Shown: piece by piece, positions 10,545 to 20,636 of the stretch | Numbering within the stretch: position 1 is the first letter of the stretch | How the letters are laid out: every line of letters begins with the position of its first letter | DNA from: Hyphomicrobiales bacterium | GTDB lineage: Bacteria; Pseudomonadota; Alphaproteobacteria; Rhizobiales; Xanthobacteraceae | Assembly (NCBI GenBank): GCA_021730985.1 | Contig: JAKFYI010000003.1 | Span: forward strand, 1-64,000 | DNA length: 64,000 bases | Direction: 5' to 3' | Notes under the pieces: model-generated | Database searches by the model: none | What the model was told of the DNA's origin: nothing | The model's input: the letters and a program-made list of their open reading frames with translations, nothing else | Position numbers and translations under genes: made by a program

Positions 10545-11879
10545 ATGCGCCGCACTGCAATTTCTCTCGCAATTTCAATGGCTTTGATGGGGCCTGTGGC
10601 GGCGCAGAGCGCCGCCCCGATTCCGGCGAAGAACGCTGCCAAGCCCGCCGCCAAGGCGGTGAAGCCGAAGCCCGACGGCATTGCCCCGGTTTCCAAGTCA
10701 CCGCTGCCGACCTTCTACGGCAACACCTACCAGCGCATCGCCGCCGCCATGCTGAGCTACAGCACCATTGAGTTGCGCGGCGGCTGGCCGAGCCTGCCGA
10801 AGACCGCGCAGCTCGCGTCCGGCGCCTCCGGTCCCGACGTCATGCTGCTGCGCCGGCGGCTCGCGATGACCGACGATCTCGCCGCCGATCAGGACAAGAG
10901 CGAAATTTACGATGTTGTTCTCGAAGACGCGGTGAAACGCTTCCAGGCGCGTCATGGCCTGACCGAGACCGGCAGCGTCGGAGCGAAGACGCTTGCCGCC
11001 CTCAACGTGCCGGTGAAGCAGCGGCTCGAACAGCTCCGCGCCACGCTCGACCGCATCAGCGATCTCAATTTCAGCTTCGGTCAACGCTATGTGGTGGTGA
11101 ACATTCCCGCCGCCGTGGCGGAGGCGGTCGATGGCGATGTGGTGCAGAAGCGTTATGTCGTGGTGGTCGGCAAGGTCGGCCGCGCGTCGCCGACGCTCAC
11201 CACGACGATCAACGCGGTCAACCTTAACCCGACCTGGACGGTGCCGCTCGGGATCATGAAGGCGGACGTCATGCCCCGGATGCGGCGCGATCCGGGTTAC
11301 GTCAGCCGTATGCGCATGCGTGTGCTCGACGCGAACGGTCGAGAGGTCGATCCGAAGTCGGTAGACTGGAGCCGCTCCCCGAACTTCAGCGTCCGGCAGG
11401 ATTCCGGCGCCGGCAATGCGCTCGGCGCGGTACGCCTCGACATGCCGAACAAGTATGCGGTGTACATGCACGACACCAATCACAAGGAGCATTTTTCGAA
11501 GGACTATCGTTTCGAGTCGTCGGGGTGCGCCCGCGTCGCCGAGGTGCGCGATCTCGCGGTGTGGCTGCTGGCCGACAATCCGGGCTGGGGCCGCAAGGAA
11601 GTCGATGCCGCGATCGCCACAGGGGACCGCAAGACCATCAACCTGACGCACAAGGTTCCGGTCGCATGGGTGTACTTCACCGGCTGGGTGACCCGCGACG
11701 ACATCGTGCACTTCCGCGACGACGTGTACGACCACGACGACGATCCGGTGAAGACCCCGGTCGCCTCGCTGACGCCTGCGCAGATGGCGGCCCGCTCCGG
11801 CGGCGGATTTGTTGTGCAATCGGCGCCGCCGCCCGCGAGGGCTGCGGCGAGGCAGGTTTCGCACCTGGACAGCCAGTAA
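10545..11879 (+). CDS. L,D-transpeptidase, YcbB/LdtD-like, with peptidoglycan-binding domain
   Basis: 444 residues from the ATG at 10545 (the frame is open further upstream, but the signal peptide begins here: hydrophobic AISLAISMALMGPVAAQ). A peptidoglycan-binding module follows (about 115-155, YDVVLEDAVKRFQARHGLTE), then a YkuD catalytic domain (about 180-380). Active-site pieces are HDTNHKEHF with His309 and SSGCARV with the catalytic Cys328. It would form 3-3 cross-links in periplasmic peptidoglycan, which are abundant in Hyphomicrobiales. A Lys/Ala/Pro-rich spacer (about 25-55) separates the signal peptide from the rest. It is divergent from the RraA-like gene. Confidence 0.92.
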   Translation: MRRTAISLAISMALMGPVAAQSAAPIPAKNAAKPAAKAVKPKPDGIAPVSKSPLPTFYGNTYQRIAAAMLSYSTIELRGGWPSLPKTAQLASGASGPDVMLLRRRLAMTDDLAADQDKSEIYDVVLEDAVKRFQARHGLTETGSVGAKTLAALNVPVKQRLEQLRATLDRISDLNFSFGQRYVVVNIPAAVAEAVDGDVVQKRYVVVVGKVGRASPTLTTTINAVNLNPTWTVPLGIMKADVMPRMRRDPGYVSRMRMRVLDANGREVDPKSVDWSRSPNFSVRQDSGAGNALGAVRLDMPNKYAVYMHDTNHKEHFSKDYRFESSGCARVAEVRDLAVWLLADNPGWGRKEVDAAIATGDRKTINLTHKVPVAWVYFTGWVTRDDIVHFRDDVYDHDDDPVKTPVASLTPAQMAARSGGGFVVQSAPPPARAAARQVSHLDSQ

Positions 11880-11927
11880 GGCGAACCGCGCGGCTCTCGC
11901 CGCTTGGGGGAAATCGCGGCCGGCGCC

Positions 11928-13973
11928 CTAGGCGGCGCGCACCGTGGACAGGAATCGCTCGACTTCAACCTTGAGCCGCACGCTCTCGCTGGACAGCGAG
12001 CGCGCCGACGCCAGCACCGCGGACGAAGCAATGTCGGTCTCGCTCGCGCCGCGGCTGACATCCGCGATGCTGGTGGCGGCCTGCGCGGTGGCGTCGGCCG
12101 CGTGTCTGACGTTGCCTGCAATCTGTTCCGTGGCGGCGCCCTGCTCCTGCACGGCATTGCGAACCGTGGTGGCGAGGATGGCGATGCGGTCTATGACCGC
12201 GCTGATTTCCTTGATGGCGGCAACCGAATCTTCCGTCGCCGCCTGCATGCTCGATATTTGCGCGGAAATCTCCTCCGTCGCCGCAGCCGTTTGAGATGCC
12301 AGGGCCTTCACCTCTTGCGCCACCACCGAGAAGCCCCGGCCGGCTTCTCCGGCGCGCGCGGCTTCAATGGTGGCGTTGAGTGCCAGCAGGTTGGTCTGCT
12401 TGGCAATGGACGAAATCAGCTTCACCACGTCGCCGATCCGTGTCGAGGCCCGCGACAATTCCGCGATCCGGCCGTCCGCGCTGCCGGCCTGCCTCACGGC
12501 GCCGGCCGCGATGTCGCTTGATTCCCGCGCATGCCGCTCGATCTCGACAATCGACGCGTCGAGGCCATCCGCCGTCGCCGCCACCTCCTGCACGTTGGCG
12601 GCGGTTTTCTCAAACGTGGTTGCTGCGGTGGTCGACAGGCCGCGGGTGTATTCGGCAATCTTGGTGAGCGAGCCAGCGGCCTGCTCAAGCTCGGTCGATG
12701 CCGACGATACCGTTTCGATGATGGCGCCGACCGTGGCATGAAAGCCGTCGGCGATCTTCCGCATCTCCGCGTTGCGCCTTTCCGTCGCGAGTTGATCGGC
12801 GCGCAGTTTCTCATTTCGCATCCGCTCGACGTCGATGATGTTGTCGCGGAAAACAAGCAACGCCTGAGCCATGGTGCCGATCGCATCGGTCCGCTCGACA
12901 CCTCGCACGGGAACGCCGATGTTGCCCGCCGCCAAGCCCTTCATGGCGTCGGTCAAGTGAGACAGCGGCTGCATGATGGAGCGCCGGGTAAACCAATAGA
13001 TGCCGACTGCCATCAGCAAGCCGACGCCAATCATGGCGGTTGCTCCGGCTTCTACGATGCCGGACCATCGCGCGATCAGCGCGAGATGTTCGCTCGCCCG
13101 GCTCTGGTTGTTCTGACGCAGCAATTGCGCAGAGCTGCGCGAATGATCAAAAATGTTCTGAAGGCGGGCTCCCACGCTTTCAAGCCGGTCGATCGATCCG
13201 CCCACTTGGGTCACGAAGCGGAACAGCTTTGAACGCTCTCGTTCCAATGCTCGCGGTAGGGTGCGTGTGTCCTTGCCGGCGGCCTTGAGCAAGGCGGCAG
13301 CTTCGTCAATCAGGTCGGCGTAGTCCGAGACCGATTTGCGGGTGCTCTCGAAACTCGAACTCTCGGGCTTGCCCGCGAAGGCGCCGACGACCTCTATGAT
13401 GTTGCCGGTGCGCTCAACGATCGCGCCGGACTTGAGCTCGGCGCCCTCGACATCGGCGGTTCGAAGGTTGGCTGCGATCCCCATTGCGGCCTGGGTGAAC
13501 GCGGCGAGGGTGGATGGGATGAGTGACAGGGCCTCGGTCAGGCCGCCTCGCGCAAGCATGGCTTCAAGGACGAGATGTTCGAGGCCTTGAATGTCGTCTG
13601 CGAAACTCTGCATCAAGGCCGTGTCTTGATCGTGCTTCGCGGCCGTCAGGGCCGCTGCCACTTCGTTGAGACGGACGACTTCCGGCTTGAGGCGTGCTTC
13701 GACCTGCTGTTGCGAGCCGGGTTCGTTGATGAAGCGGCTGGTCCGCTCTACCAGCATGGAAAACTCGTTCGCATGCTGTAGAATTTTGTTCGAGTCGATC
13801 GCCAGATGGGTGTAGTCATCGACTCGCGAGATGCCCAGCGCTGCAAGCCCGGAAATCGCAAATGCCACGATGATTGGAATGGCGAAAGCTAGATTGAGCT
13901 TTGTCGAAATTTCGAGCTTGCGTGTGATCATTTGTGAATCGCTGCTTCGGCCAAACTCTGTGTTAGCCAGCAA
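11928..13973 (-). CDS. Methyl-accepting chemotaxis protein
   Basis: 681 residues. It has a first membrane helix (about 25-47), a long helical periplasmic sensor (about 48-310), a second helix (about 315-335) and a HAMP domain ([20 protein letters not shown] and onward). The cytoplasmic signalling domain carries the hairpin tip [20 protein letters not shown] followed by [18 protein letters not shown]. It should relay an unidentified ligand signal to CheA/CheW. No che genes are in the window, so this is an orphan receptor. The next gene on this strand upstream is the MFS transporter at 14104. Confidence 0.95.
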   Translation of the reverse strand: MLANTEFGRSSDSQMITRKLEISTKLNLAFAIPIIVAFAISGLAALGISRVDDYTHLAIDSNKILQHANEFSMLVERTSRFINEPGSQQQVEARLKPEVVRLNEVAAALTAAKHDQDTALMQSFADDIQGLEHLVLEAMLARGGLTEALSLIPSTLAAFTQAAMGIAANLRTADVEGAELKSGAIVERTGNIIEVVGAFAGKPESSSFESTRKSVSDYADLIDEAAALLKAAGKDTRTLPRALERERSKLFRFVTQVGGSIDRLESVGARLQNIFDHSRSSAQLLRQNNQSRASEHLALIARWSGIVEAGATAMIGVGLLMAVGIYWFTRRSIMQPLSHLTDAMKGLAAGNIGVPVRGVERTDAIGTMAQALLVFRDNIIDVERMRNEKLRADQLATERRNAEMRKIADGFHATVGAIIETVSSASTELEQAAGSLTKIAEYTRGLSTTAATTFEKTAANVQEVAATADGLDASIVEIERHARESSDIAAGAVRQAGSADGRIAELSRASTRIGDVVKLISSIAKQTNLLALNATIEAARAGEAGRGFSVVAQEVKALASQTAAATEEISAQISSMQAATEDSVAAIKEISAVIDRIAILATTVRNAVQEQGAATEQIAGNVRHAADATAQAATSIADVSRGASETDIASSAVLASARSLSSESVRLKVEVERFLSTVRAA

Positions 13974-14103
13974 GCGTAAAGCCTTTGTTATGGATAAGGG
14001 CGAGCCGCAAGTTTGAGACGCGAATTTGTGAAATGTGACACTTCTTGTCGTTGTTGTTGGCCTATGACCGATCTTGTCACAAATTTGTCTTGCCTCGCGG
14101 CTG
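13974..14103 (-). promoter_or_regulatory. Leader of the chemoreceptor gene with an inverted 9-mer
   Basis: The gap upstream of the chemoreceptor is less GC-rich than its surroundings and holds AATTTGTGA (14023-14031) and its exact inverse TCACAAATT (14077-14085), 45 bp apart. The pair could be operator half-sites or a long-range stem. No promoter hexamers stand out clearly. Confidence 0.3.
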
Positions 14104-15249
14104 TTACTTCCAGGTCGTGGCGACGATCACCGCCTGAATGGCGATCATGCCCATCACCAGCATGAGCGTGGCGGGCCAGCCGCCCGCCTCGTAGGCGAGG
14201 CCTGCGAGCCAGCCGCCGAACGTGCCGCCGATGTAAAACGAGGACACATAAAGTCCCACCGCAGAGGATGTGCCGCCCTGCGCGGTGATGGCGACGAAGC
14301 TGGTCGATGACGCCTGCGTGAGCACGCCGCAGATCGAGGCGATGGCAAGCGCCAGCACGATCACCGGAACGGACGGCACCAGCATCAGCAGAACGCCGGT
14401 GGCCCAGGCCGCCAGCACGCACAGCACGAAGGTGCGCCGGCCGATCGCTGCGATCATCCGGCCGGTCATGGCCGCGGCCGCAGCGCCCGCGAGATACACC
14501 ACGAAGATCGCGCCGATGAATGCCGCCGAGCGGAAGAACGGCGGTCCGGCCAGGTGGAAGCTCATGTAGGTGAACACCGCCATGAAGTTGAACAGCACAC
14601 CGAATCCGACCGCATAGGTTGCCAGCAGCTTTGGATTTTTCAGGTGCGCCAGCATCTGGCGCAGCGACGCCGTCATGCTGGTGGCACGCACGAACTGGCG
14701 CTCGCGCGGCAGCAGCGCCGCCACCACGACCAGGCACGCGGCGGTCAGCGCGGCCAGCGCCATGAAGCCGCCGCGCCAGCCGACATAGGCGACCAGCACG
14801 CCCGGAATGAACCGGCCGACAAAACCGGCCACGGCCGAGGCCGAGGTGTACATGCCGATCACGCCGGTGGCCTGTTGCGGCGGCCATTCGTCGCCGATGT
14901 AGGCGATGGCGACGGCGAAGATCGGCGGCAGCAGCAACCCCTGGACGAAGCGCCAGAAGATCAGCTCCTGGAGGCTGCCGGACAGCGGCAGCATCACGCC
15001 CGGGATCAACAGCAGCACCATCGCGACGATGATGACGCGCTTTCGCCCCAGCACGTCGGCGACCGCCCCGGTGAACGGCGCGGTCGCCGCCACCGCAAGC
15101 GTGCTGGCGGTGATGATCAGGCTGGCGCTGGCGGCGCCCACGCCGAATTCCTGCGCCATCAGCGGCAGCACAGCCTGTGGCGAATAGAGATGGAGGAAGG
15201 CGCAGATCGCACAAAACACCACGGCGATCCGGCGCGCGTCGAACGGCAT
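14104..15249 (-). CDS. MFS transporter, YnfM-like
   Basis: 381 residues with about twelve hydrophobic segments. The loop after the second helix has [14 protein letters not shown], the major-facilitator A-like motif, and the equivalent position in the second half has [13 protein letters not shown]. The N-terminus ([19 protein letters not shown]) fits the YnfM/arabinose-efflux subgroup. It is an inner-membrane drug or metabolite exporter driven by protons; the substrate cannot be inferred. It is divergent from the NIPSNAP gene at 15353, leaving about 100 bp for promoters in both directions. Confidence 0.92.
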   Translation of the reverse strand: MPFDARRIAVVFCAICAFLHLYSPQAVLPLMAQEFGVGAASASLIITASTLAVAATAPFTGAVADVLGRKRVIIVAMVLLLIPGVMLPLSGSLQELIFWRFVQGLLLPPIFAVAIAYIGDEWPPQQATGVIGMYTSASAVAGFVGRFIPGVLVAYVGWRGGFMALAALTAACLVVVAALLPRERQFVRATSMTASLRQMLAHLKNPKLLATYAVGFGVLFNFMAVFTYMSFHLAGPPFFRSAAFIGAIFVVYLAGAAAAAMTGRMIAAIGRRTFVLCVLAAWATGVLLMLVPSVPVIVLALAIASICGVLTQASSTSFVAITAQGGTSSAVGLYVSSFYIGGTFGGWLAGLAYEAGGWPATLMLVMGMIAIQAVIVATTWK

Positions 15250-15352
15250 GGGGCCTCTGCTAAACCAGCGGGTACAATCCTATTGACCGAGGCCAGCGGC
15301 AACCTGAACACTCCCGCATCCGCGCCATCAGGCGCCGCAACGGGAGGCTCCA

Positions 15353-15676
15353 TTGCTCGTCGATCATCGCACCTATCGCATCAAGCCCGGCCACACGCAA
15401 ATGCATCTGAAAATCTACGAGCAGTACGGATTTGCCGCGCAGACGCGCCATCTCGGCCAGCCGATCGCGTACATGTTCGCCGAATCCGGCGACGTGAACA
15501 CGGTGGTTCACAACTGGGCGTATGAGGATGCCGCCGACCGCACCAAGCGCCGCGCCGCGATGTTCGCCGACCCGGAGTGGCAGGTGTATCTGCAGAAGCT
15601 CAACGAGTCGGGCCTGCTGCTGGAGCAGAAGACCTCGCTGATGGTTCCGGCCGGATTCTGCCCGATCAAGAAGTGA
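15353..15676 (+). CDS. NIPSNAP family protein
   Basis: 107 residues from a TTG placed 6 bases after GGGAGG; no ATG gives a comparable length. The sequence fits the NIPSNAP ferredoxin-like fold: YRIKPGHTQMHLKIYEQYG at the N-terminus, a central VVHNWAYEDAADRTKRRAAM, and FADPEWQVYL near the end. Bacterial NIPSNAP proteins are small cytoplasmic proteins of unsettled function, often beside catabolic genes. It precedes the ThDP-dependent enzyme at 15827, but a palindromic repeat sits between them, so co-transcription is uncertain. Confidence 0.85.
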   Translation: MLVDHRTYRIKPGHTQMHLKIYEQYGFAAQTRHLGQPIAYMFAESGDVNTVVHNWAYEDAADRTKRRAAMFADPEWQVYLQKLNESGLLLEQKTSLMVPAGFCPIKK

Positions 15677-15687
15677 TCGCAGCTCTC

Positions 15688-15791
15688 GTGTCCCGGGCGA
15701 GCGATAGCGAGACCCGGGACCCAGCTTTTTTGTGAACCGGGGTCCCGGATCAGCGGTGCATCGCTTGCGCGCTGCACCGCGTCCGGGACAC
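15688..15791. repeat. Palindromic intergenic repeat with GTGTCCCGGG/TCCGGGACAC ends
   Basis: About 104 bp with terminal inverted repeats GTGTCCCGGG (15688-15697) and TCCGGGACAC (15782-15791), 9 of 10 pairing. Inside are further inverted pieces (GACCCGGGAC against GGGTCCCGG; GGTGCATCGCTTGCGCGCTGCACC). It has the look of the short palindromic elements scattered between genes in rhizobial genomes. No second copy of this type was found here. It ends 36 bases before the ThDP enzyme gene, so it may form structure in that transcript. Confidence 0.65.
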
Positions 15792-15826
15792 GTCTATACT
15801 GCGGACGAAATGTAAGGAGGATTGCA

Positions 15827-17509
15827 ATGCGCGCCAATGACGGCACCAGGACCGGCGGCGAGATCCTGATCGATCAGCTTGTGGTCCACGGCGTGCAACA
15901 CGCGTTCTGCGTGCCGGGCGAGAGCTATCTCGCGGCACTCGACGCCTTCTACGACCGGCCGATCCAGCTCACGGTGTGCCGCCAGGAGGGCGGCGCCACC
16001 ATGATGGCGGAGGCGCACGGCAAGGCGACCGGCCGCCCCGGCATCGTGTTTGTCACGCGCGGGCCTGGCGCCACCAACGCCTCGCCCGGCATCCACATTG
16101 CCCAGCAGGATTCCACGCCGCTGATCGTGTTCGTCGGCCAGGTCGGCCGCGAGATGCGTGAGCGCGACGCGTTCCAGGAACTGAACTACCGCGCGGTGTT
16201 CGGCTCGATCGCCAAGTGGGCCGTCGAGATCGACGATCCGGCTCGCATTCCCGAACTGGTGTCGCGCGCCTTCTACACCGCGACCAGCGGACGGCCGGGC
16301 CCGGTGGTGATCGCGCTGCCCGAGGACATGCTGACCGAGCGTGTCGCCGTTCCGGATGCGCCGCCATACGAGCAGGTCGAGATCTGGCCGGGCCAGGCCG
16401 ACATGGCGAAGCTGCAGAAGATGCTGTGGGCGGCGAAACAGCCGGTCATTCTGGCCGGCGGCAGCCGCTGGTCGGAGGCCGCGCGCGCCAGCCTCGCGCG
16501 GTTTGCCGAACGCTTCGACATTCCCGTCGCCACCACGTTCCGCCGCGGCAGCCTGATGGACTGGCGGCATCCGAGCTACGCGGGCGATCTCGGCATCGGG
16601 CCGAATCCGAAGATGCTGGCGCGCATCAAGGCGGCGGACCTGATCGTGCTTATTGGCGGCAGATTGGGCGAGATGCCGTCGCAGAGCTATTCGCTGCTGG
16701 AAATTCCGGCGCCGCGCCAGACCCTCGTGCACGTTCATCCCGGCGCGGAGGAACTCGGCCGTGTCTATCGCCCGCACCTCGCCATCAACGCCGCGCCGAC
16801 CGGCTTCGCGGCGGCGCTCGAAGGCTTACAGCCGCCGAATGACATCGCGTGGCGCGCGGGCACCAAGCAGGCCCATGCCGACTATCTTGAGTGGACGGAG
16901 AAAGCGACGCCGCAGCCGGGCGCGGTGAACTTCGGCGAGATCATCGTCTGGCTGCGCGGGCGCATCCCCGACGCGATCCTGTGCAATGGCGCCGGCAACT
17001 TCACCACCTGGGCGCAGCGCTATTTCCGTCTGAGCCAGTTCGGCCAGCACTTCGCCCCGATGGCGGGCTCGATGGGATACGGTCTCCCGGCTGCGGTTGG
17101 CATCAAACGGCTCTATCCGGATCGCACTGTGCTCTGCGTCGCGGGCGACGGCGACTTCCTGATGAACGGCCAGGAGTTCATGACGGCGGTGCAGTACAAT
17201 CTGCCGATCATCGTGGTCATCATGGACAACGGCACCTATGGCACGATCCGCATGCACCAGGAGCGCGAGTATCCGACCCGCGTGATCGGCACCGACCTGC
17301 GTAATCCGGATTTCGCCGCCTATGCCAACGCGTTCGGCGGCTTCGGCGCGACGGTGGAGAAGACCGCCGACTTCGCCAAGGCGTTCGAGGCGGCGGAGAA
17401 GTCTGGCAAGCCGTCGATCATCCATGTGAAGGTCTCGACCGACGCGCTGACACCGGGCGCTTCGCTGAAGACCATTCGCGCCCGCGCACTGGCCAGTCCC
17501 AAGGATTGA
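15827..17509 (+). CDS. Thiamine diphosphate-dependent enzyme, acetolactate synthase-like
   Basis: 560 residues behind a textbook ribosome-binding site (AAGGAGG at 15814). The layout is that of the AHAS/pyruvate oxidase family: N-terminal Pyr domain with the activating glutamate in VPGES (Glu32), a central domain, and a C-terminal PP domain with the ThDP motif from GDGDFLMNGQEF (about 439) to NGTYG (about 468). No regulatory subunit or ilvC is nearby and the TetR gene follows, so a catabolic carboligase or decarboxylase is more likely than the biosynthetic IlvB. The substrate is not determinable from sequence. Confidence 0.88.
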   Translation: MRANDGTRTGGEILIDQLVVHGVQHAFCVPGESYLAALDAFYDRPIQLTVCRQEGGATMMAEAHGKATGRPGIVFVTRGPGATNASPGIHIAQQDSTPLIVFVGQVGREMRERDAFQELNYRAVFGSIAKWAVEIDDPARIPELVSRAFYTATSGRPGPVVIALPEDMLTERVAVPDAPPYEQVEIWPGQADMAKLQKMLWAAKQPVILAGGSRWSEAARASLARFAERFDIPVATTFRRGSLMDWRHPSYAGDLGIGPNPKMLARIKAADLIVLIGGRLGEMPSQSYSLLEIPAPRQTLVHVHPGAEELGRVYRPHLAINAAPTGFAAALEGLQPPNDIAWRAGTKQAHADYLEWTEKATPQPGAVNFGEIIVWLRGRIPDAILCNGAGNFTTWAQRYFRLSQFGQHFAPMAGSMGYGLPAAVGIKRLYPDRTVLCVAGDGDFLMNGQEFMTAVQYNLPIIVVIMDNGTYGTIRMHQEREYPTRVIGTDLRNPDFAAYANAFGGFGATVEKTADFAKAFEAAEKSGKPSIIHVKVSTDALTPGASLKTIRARALASPKD

Positions 17510-17602
17510 ACGGTTAGGGATTTGTTAACCGGCCGCCCGGGATTTTGCCGGGCACATGCGATTCTTGACGCCGGGGCATGAATCAGAATTCAGTCCTTGG
17601 CG

Positions 17603-18274
17603 ATGGCTTATCGCCGAACCGAACGCGTCATTCGCAGGCAGGCCGAGCGCCACGACGCCATCGTCTCGGCGGCCGGGGAGGCCGCCAGCGAAGGCGGCAT
17701 GGCGGCGGTGCAGATCGCGCCGGTCGCCGCCCGCGCGGGGATCGCTTCGGGCACCGTGTACCGCTACTTCCCGAGCAAGACCGAACTGATCGGCGCGCTG
17801 GTTGCGACCTCTGCCGAGCGCGAGATCGCGGCCGTGCAGCGCGCCGCGTCCGCCGCGCCGGGGCCGCTCTCGGCGTTGGCGGCGGCGGTTGCGACCTTTG
17901 CCGCGCGAGGATTGCGCGACCGCAAGCTGGCCTGGGCGGTGATCGCCGAGCCGGCCGATGCCGACACCGATGCGGTGCGGCTCGCCTATCGAACAGCGTT
18001 AGCCGGCGAGTTCGAGGCGCTGGTCGCGACGGCGGTCGCGGGCGGCCATCTGGAGGCCGACGCCGCACAAGCGGTGCCGGCGCTGCTCGGCGCATTGATC
18101 GAAGGACTGGTCGGGCCGCTCGCGCCGGATGTCGCGGACGATCCCGCCAGGGCGCGGGAGGCGGTGCAGGCGCTGACGCTGTTCGTGCTGCGCGGGCTTG
18201 GTGTGGTCGATGCGCGTGCGCGGGGACTGGTGGCGCAGGCGACATCGGGCGCTGAGGTTGCGGTTCAGCCGTGA
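17603..18274 (+). CDS. TetR/AcrR family transcriptional regulator
   Basis: 223 residues from the ATG at 17603 (a TTG two codons upstream is possible). The N-terminal DNA-binding region reads RHDAIVSAAGEAASEGGMAA, then VAARAGIASGTVYRYFPSK, the classic TetR helix-turn-helix ending in TVYRYFPSK. The C-terminal ligand domain is Ala-rich and has no assignable ligand. It lies 93 bp after the ThDP enzyme on the same strand, and its TGA overlaps the GTG of the acetyltransferase gene, so the last two are translationally coupled. It may regulate the ThDP enzyme gene. Confidence 0.9.
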   Translation: MAYRRTERVIRRQAERHDAIVSAAGEAASEGGMAAVQIAPVAARAGIASGTVYRYFPSKTELIGALVATSAEREIAAVQRAASAAPGPLSALAAAVATFAARGLRDRKLAWAVIAEPADADTDAVRLAYRTALAGEFEALVATAVAGGHLEADAAQAVPALLGALIEGLVGPLAPDVADDPARAREAVQALTLFVLRGLGVVDARARGLVAQATSGAEVAVQP

Positions 18275-18789
18275 CGGACGAGCGGTCAGCGCGCCCTCCC
18301 GTCGTCATCGAAGAGGGATTGCGCGACGGTGCGCACGCAGCCGTGGTGGCGATGCATGGTGCGTACTACGCGCGCGCCTGGCGGTTTGATGCATTCTTCG
18401 AGCAAAAGGTCGCGACCGAATTGGCCGAGTTCATTTCGCGCTATGAGCGCGGCCACGACCGCATGTTTCTTGCTTTTGAGGACAAACGAATTGTCGGATC
18501 GCTGATCGTGGATGGTGGCGAGCCCGTTGCTGCCACGAATGGCGCGCACCTGCGCTGGTTCATCATCGACGATGCGTATCGGGGCCGCGGCATCGGCAAG
18601 ATGCTGATCGGTTCGGCCATGGAGTTTGTTTCGGCCGCTGGTTTCGCGCGATGCTATCTGACAACCTTCGCCGGCCTCGATACCGCGCGATCGCTCTATG
18701 AGCGCGCGGGTTTCACACTGGTTCGCGAAGCCCGTTCCGAAACCTGGGGCACGCCGGTCGCCGAGCAGTTCTTCGTCTGGAGGCGCTGA
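18271..18789 (+). CDS. GNAT family N-acetyltransferase
   Basis: 172 residues from a GTG overlapping the TetR stop. The acetyl-CoA-binding motif A is seen in LRWFIIDDAYRGRGIGKMLI (R-G-x-G-I-G, about residues 93-112), followed by the C-terminal ARSLYERAGFTLVRE typical of the fold. The acceptor is unknown. TetR-GNAT pairs of this kind often concern antibiotic or metabolite modification, but nothing here fixes that. Its stop abuts the stop of the converging YbdK-like gene with no spacer. Confidence 0.88.
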   Translation: MTDERSARPPVVIEEGLRDGAHAAVVAMHGAYYARAWRFDAFFEQKVATELAEFISRYERGHDRMFLAFEDKRIVGSLIVDGGEPVAATNGAHLRWFIIDDAYRGRGIGKMLIGSAMEFVSAAGFARCYLTTFAGLDTARSLYERAGFTLVREARSETWGTPVAEQFFVWRR

Positions 18790-19899
18790 CTACTGCAGCG
18801 TCGCAACCGCCAGCCAGTCCTTCACCGCCTGAAGAGCCTGGAAGTGGTCTTCCTTCTTGCCGTGCGACTCATAGACCGCGATCTGTGCGTCCGCCGAGGT
18901 GCCGCCGCCGACGATGGTGCGGCAGCGCCGCATCTCAGACAGGCAATTGAGCGCATCGGCGTCTTCCGCGGTTTCCTCGATCACTTGGTCGATCAGATCG
19001 GCGACGGTGACAGCGCCGCCGTCGCCGACGAAGGTGCCGTGCACGCCGTAGCGCTGCGCACGCCACTTGTTCTCCACCACGATCGCGCGCGACACCGCGT
19101 TCAGGCCCGCGTTGAGCTGCGGGTTGCGCGTCAGCCGCCGCGCCAGCGAACGCCACAGCGCGGCAATGGCGATCGAATCGTCCACCAGGGTGGGGACGTC
19201 CGGCGCGCGCAGCTCCAGCGTCGGATGCTTGAGCGAGGGACGCATCGACCACCAGATGTAGCTCGAATCCTCCATCACGCCGGCCTTCACCAGCGCATCG
19301 ACGTAGGCATCGAATTCCTCCTTGGTGTGGAACAGCTCCGGCACGCCCGTGCGTGGCAGCTCATCGTAAGCCGCGAGCCGGTAGCCCTTCAGCCCGGTCG
19401 ATCGCGAGCGCCAGAATGGCGACGAGGTCGCCAGCGCAATGATCAGCGGCAGATAGGGCAGCATGCGGGTCATCACATCGACCCGCTCGTCCGGGTCGGG
19501 CAGTTCGACATGAACATGAAGCCCGCACAGCATGTTGCGCTGCCCGATCATCTGCAAATCGTCCATCACCGCGTCGTAGCGGTCGCCTTCGGATTGCCGG
19601 GACCGGCCCCAGTCCGCGGTCGGATGCGTGCCGGCCGCGAGAATGGCGAGGCCGTGGTCGGCGGCGATCTTGGCGACGGTCTGGCGCAGATGCCGCAGTT
19701 CCTCGCGGGCCATCTTGATGTCGGTGTGCGGCAGCGACACAACCTCGACCTGCGACTGCAGGAATTCACCCATCACCTGGCCGCCGGTTGCCTTCTTGGC
19801 GGCCTCCAGGAATCCCTCAGGCATCGCGCGCGTCACCGATTTGGTGGCGGCATCGACCAAAAAATATTCTTCCTCGATTCCGATCTTGTAGTCGGCCAT
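18790..19899 (-). CDS. YbdK-type carboxylate-amine ligase (glutamate-cysteine ligase GCS2 family)
   Basis: 369 residues from the ATG at 19899, chosen because the GCS2 signature IGIEEEYFLVD begins right after it and a GAGG site lies upstream; the frame stays open for another 47 codons without similarity. Other family marks are CGLHVHVELPDPDERV and SPFWRSRSTGLKGYR. E. coli YbdK has weak glutamate-cysteine ligase activity, and the physiological substrates of the subfamily are not settled. The protein is cytoplasmic. About 250 bp separate it from the cytochrome c gene on the same strand. Confidence 0.9.
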   Translation of the reverse strand: MADYKIGIEEEYFLVDAATKSVTRAMPEGFLEAAKKATGGQVMGEFLQSQVEVVSLPHTDIKMAREELRHLRQTVAKIAADHGLAILAAGTHPTADWGRSRQSEGDRYDAVMDDLQMIGQRNMLCGLHVHVELPDPDERVDVMTRMLPYLPLIIALATSSPFWRSRSTGLKGYRLAAYDELPRTGVPELFHTKEEFDAYVDALVKAGVMEDSSYIWWSMRPSLKHPTLELRAPDVPTLVDDSIAIAALWRSLARRLTRNPQLNAGLNAVSRAIVVENKWRAQRYGVHGTFVGDGGAVTVADLIDQVIEETAEDADALNCLSEMRRCRTIVGGGTSADAQIAVYESHGKKEDHFQALQAVKDWLAVATLQ

Positions 19900-20147
19900 G
19901 AACGACCTCGAATTTGGTGCATCGGTGAGAGCCGGAATAAAAACGCTGTTGAAACAAACGGTTAGGTTTGCGGCGAAAGCGCCCCCGGGCGCCCGCGTTG
20001 AAGAACGCATTGGGCGGCGTTTGGTTGCGGCCAAATCCACGCCCGGCGCGGCCCTGCCATCGCTGCGGCATGGCGGCTCGGGCAGGCTCTAAGGCCGCAA
20101 CGCCGCGCGTCGATGTGCGCTGAGGCGTCGATTGAGGGGAAGCGGCG

Positions 20148-20528
20148 CTATTTCTTGCCGTCGGCCTTGAACTGCTTGAGATAGGCCCAGAGACTGGCGA
20201 TCTCGGTTTCGTTCTTGATGCCCGCAAACGCCATCTTGGTGCCCGGGATGCGGGCCATCGGGTTCTGGATATATTCCTTGAAGCTTTCTTCGCTCCAGGC
20301 GATCTCGGCCTTTTTATTGGCTTCGCTGTAGTTGTAGCCATCGATGGTGCCGGACTTGCGGCCCTCGAGGCCGTTCAGGAGCGGCCCGATCTTGTGTTTG
20401 GCGTCTTCGCCGACCGAATGGCAGGGCAGGCACTTGCGGTACGATTGCTCGCCGGCCGCGAGATCCTGCGCCTTCGCCAACCCATTCGCTGCAACCAGCG
20501 CCGCCGCAGCCAATACCAACAGCTTCAT
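20148..20528 (-). CDS. Class I c-type cytochrome (cytochrome c2-like)
   Basis: 126 residues. A signal peptide (LLVLAAAALVAANGLAKAQ) exports it to the periplasm. The heme site CLPCH is at residues 33-37 and the axial methionine is Met99 in PGTKMAF, so a single His/Met-ligated heme. KIGPLLNGLEGRKSGTIDGY matches the c2/mitochondrial-type core. It would carry electrons between a bc1-type complex or a dehydrogenase and a terminal acceptor. AAGGAG precedes the start. It is divergent from the GlcD-like oxidase, an arrangement that could let it accept electrons from a related dehydrogenase, though that is only inference. Confidence 0.93.
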   Translation of the reverse strand: MKLLVLAAAALVAANGLAKAQDLAAGEQSYRKCLPCHSVGEDAKHKIGPLLNGLEGRKSGTIDGYNYSEANKKAEIAWSEESFKEYIQNPMARIPGTKMAFAGIKNETEIASLWAYLKQFKADGKK

Positions 20529-20636
20529 AATCTGTGCTCCTTAGGGCCCCGCCGCCATTTTCTGCACGGATCGGTCGGTAGTACAATCGCCTCTGGTACG
20601 ATCCTGCTCAAGTCATGTCTTAACCCCGGAGTGCCG

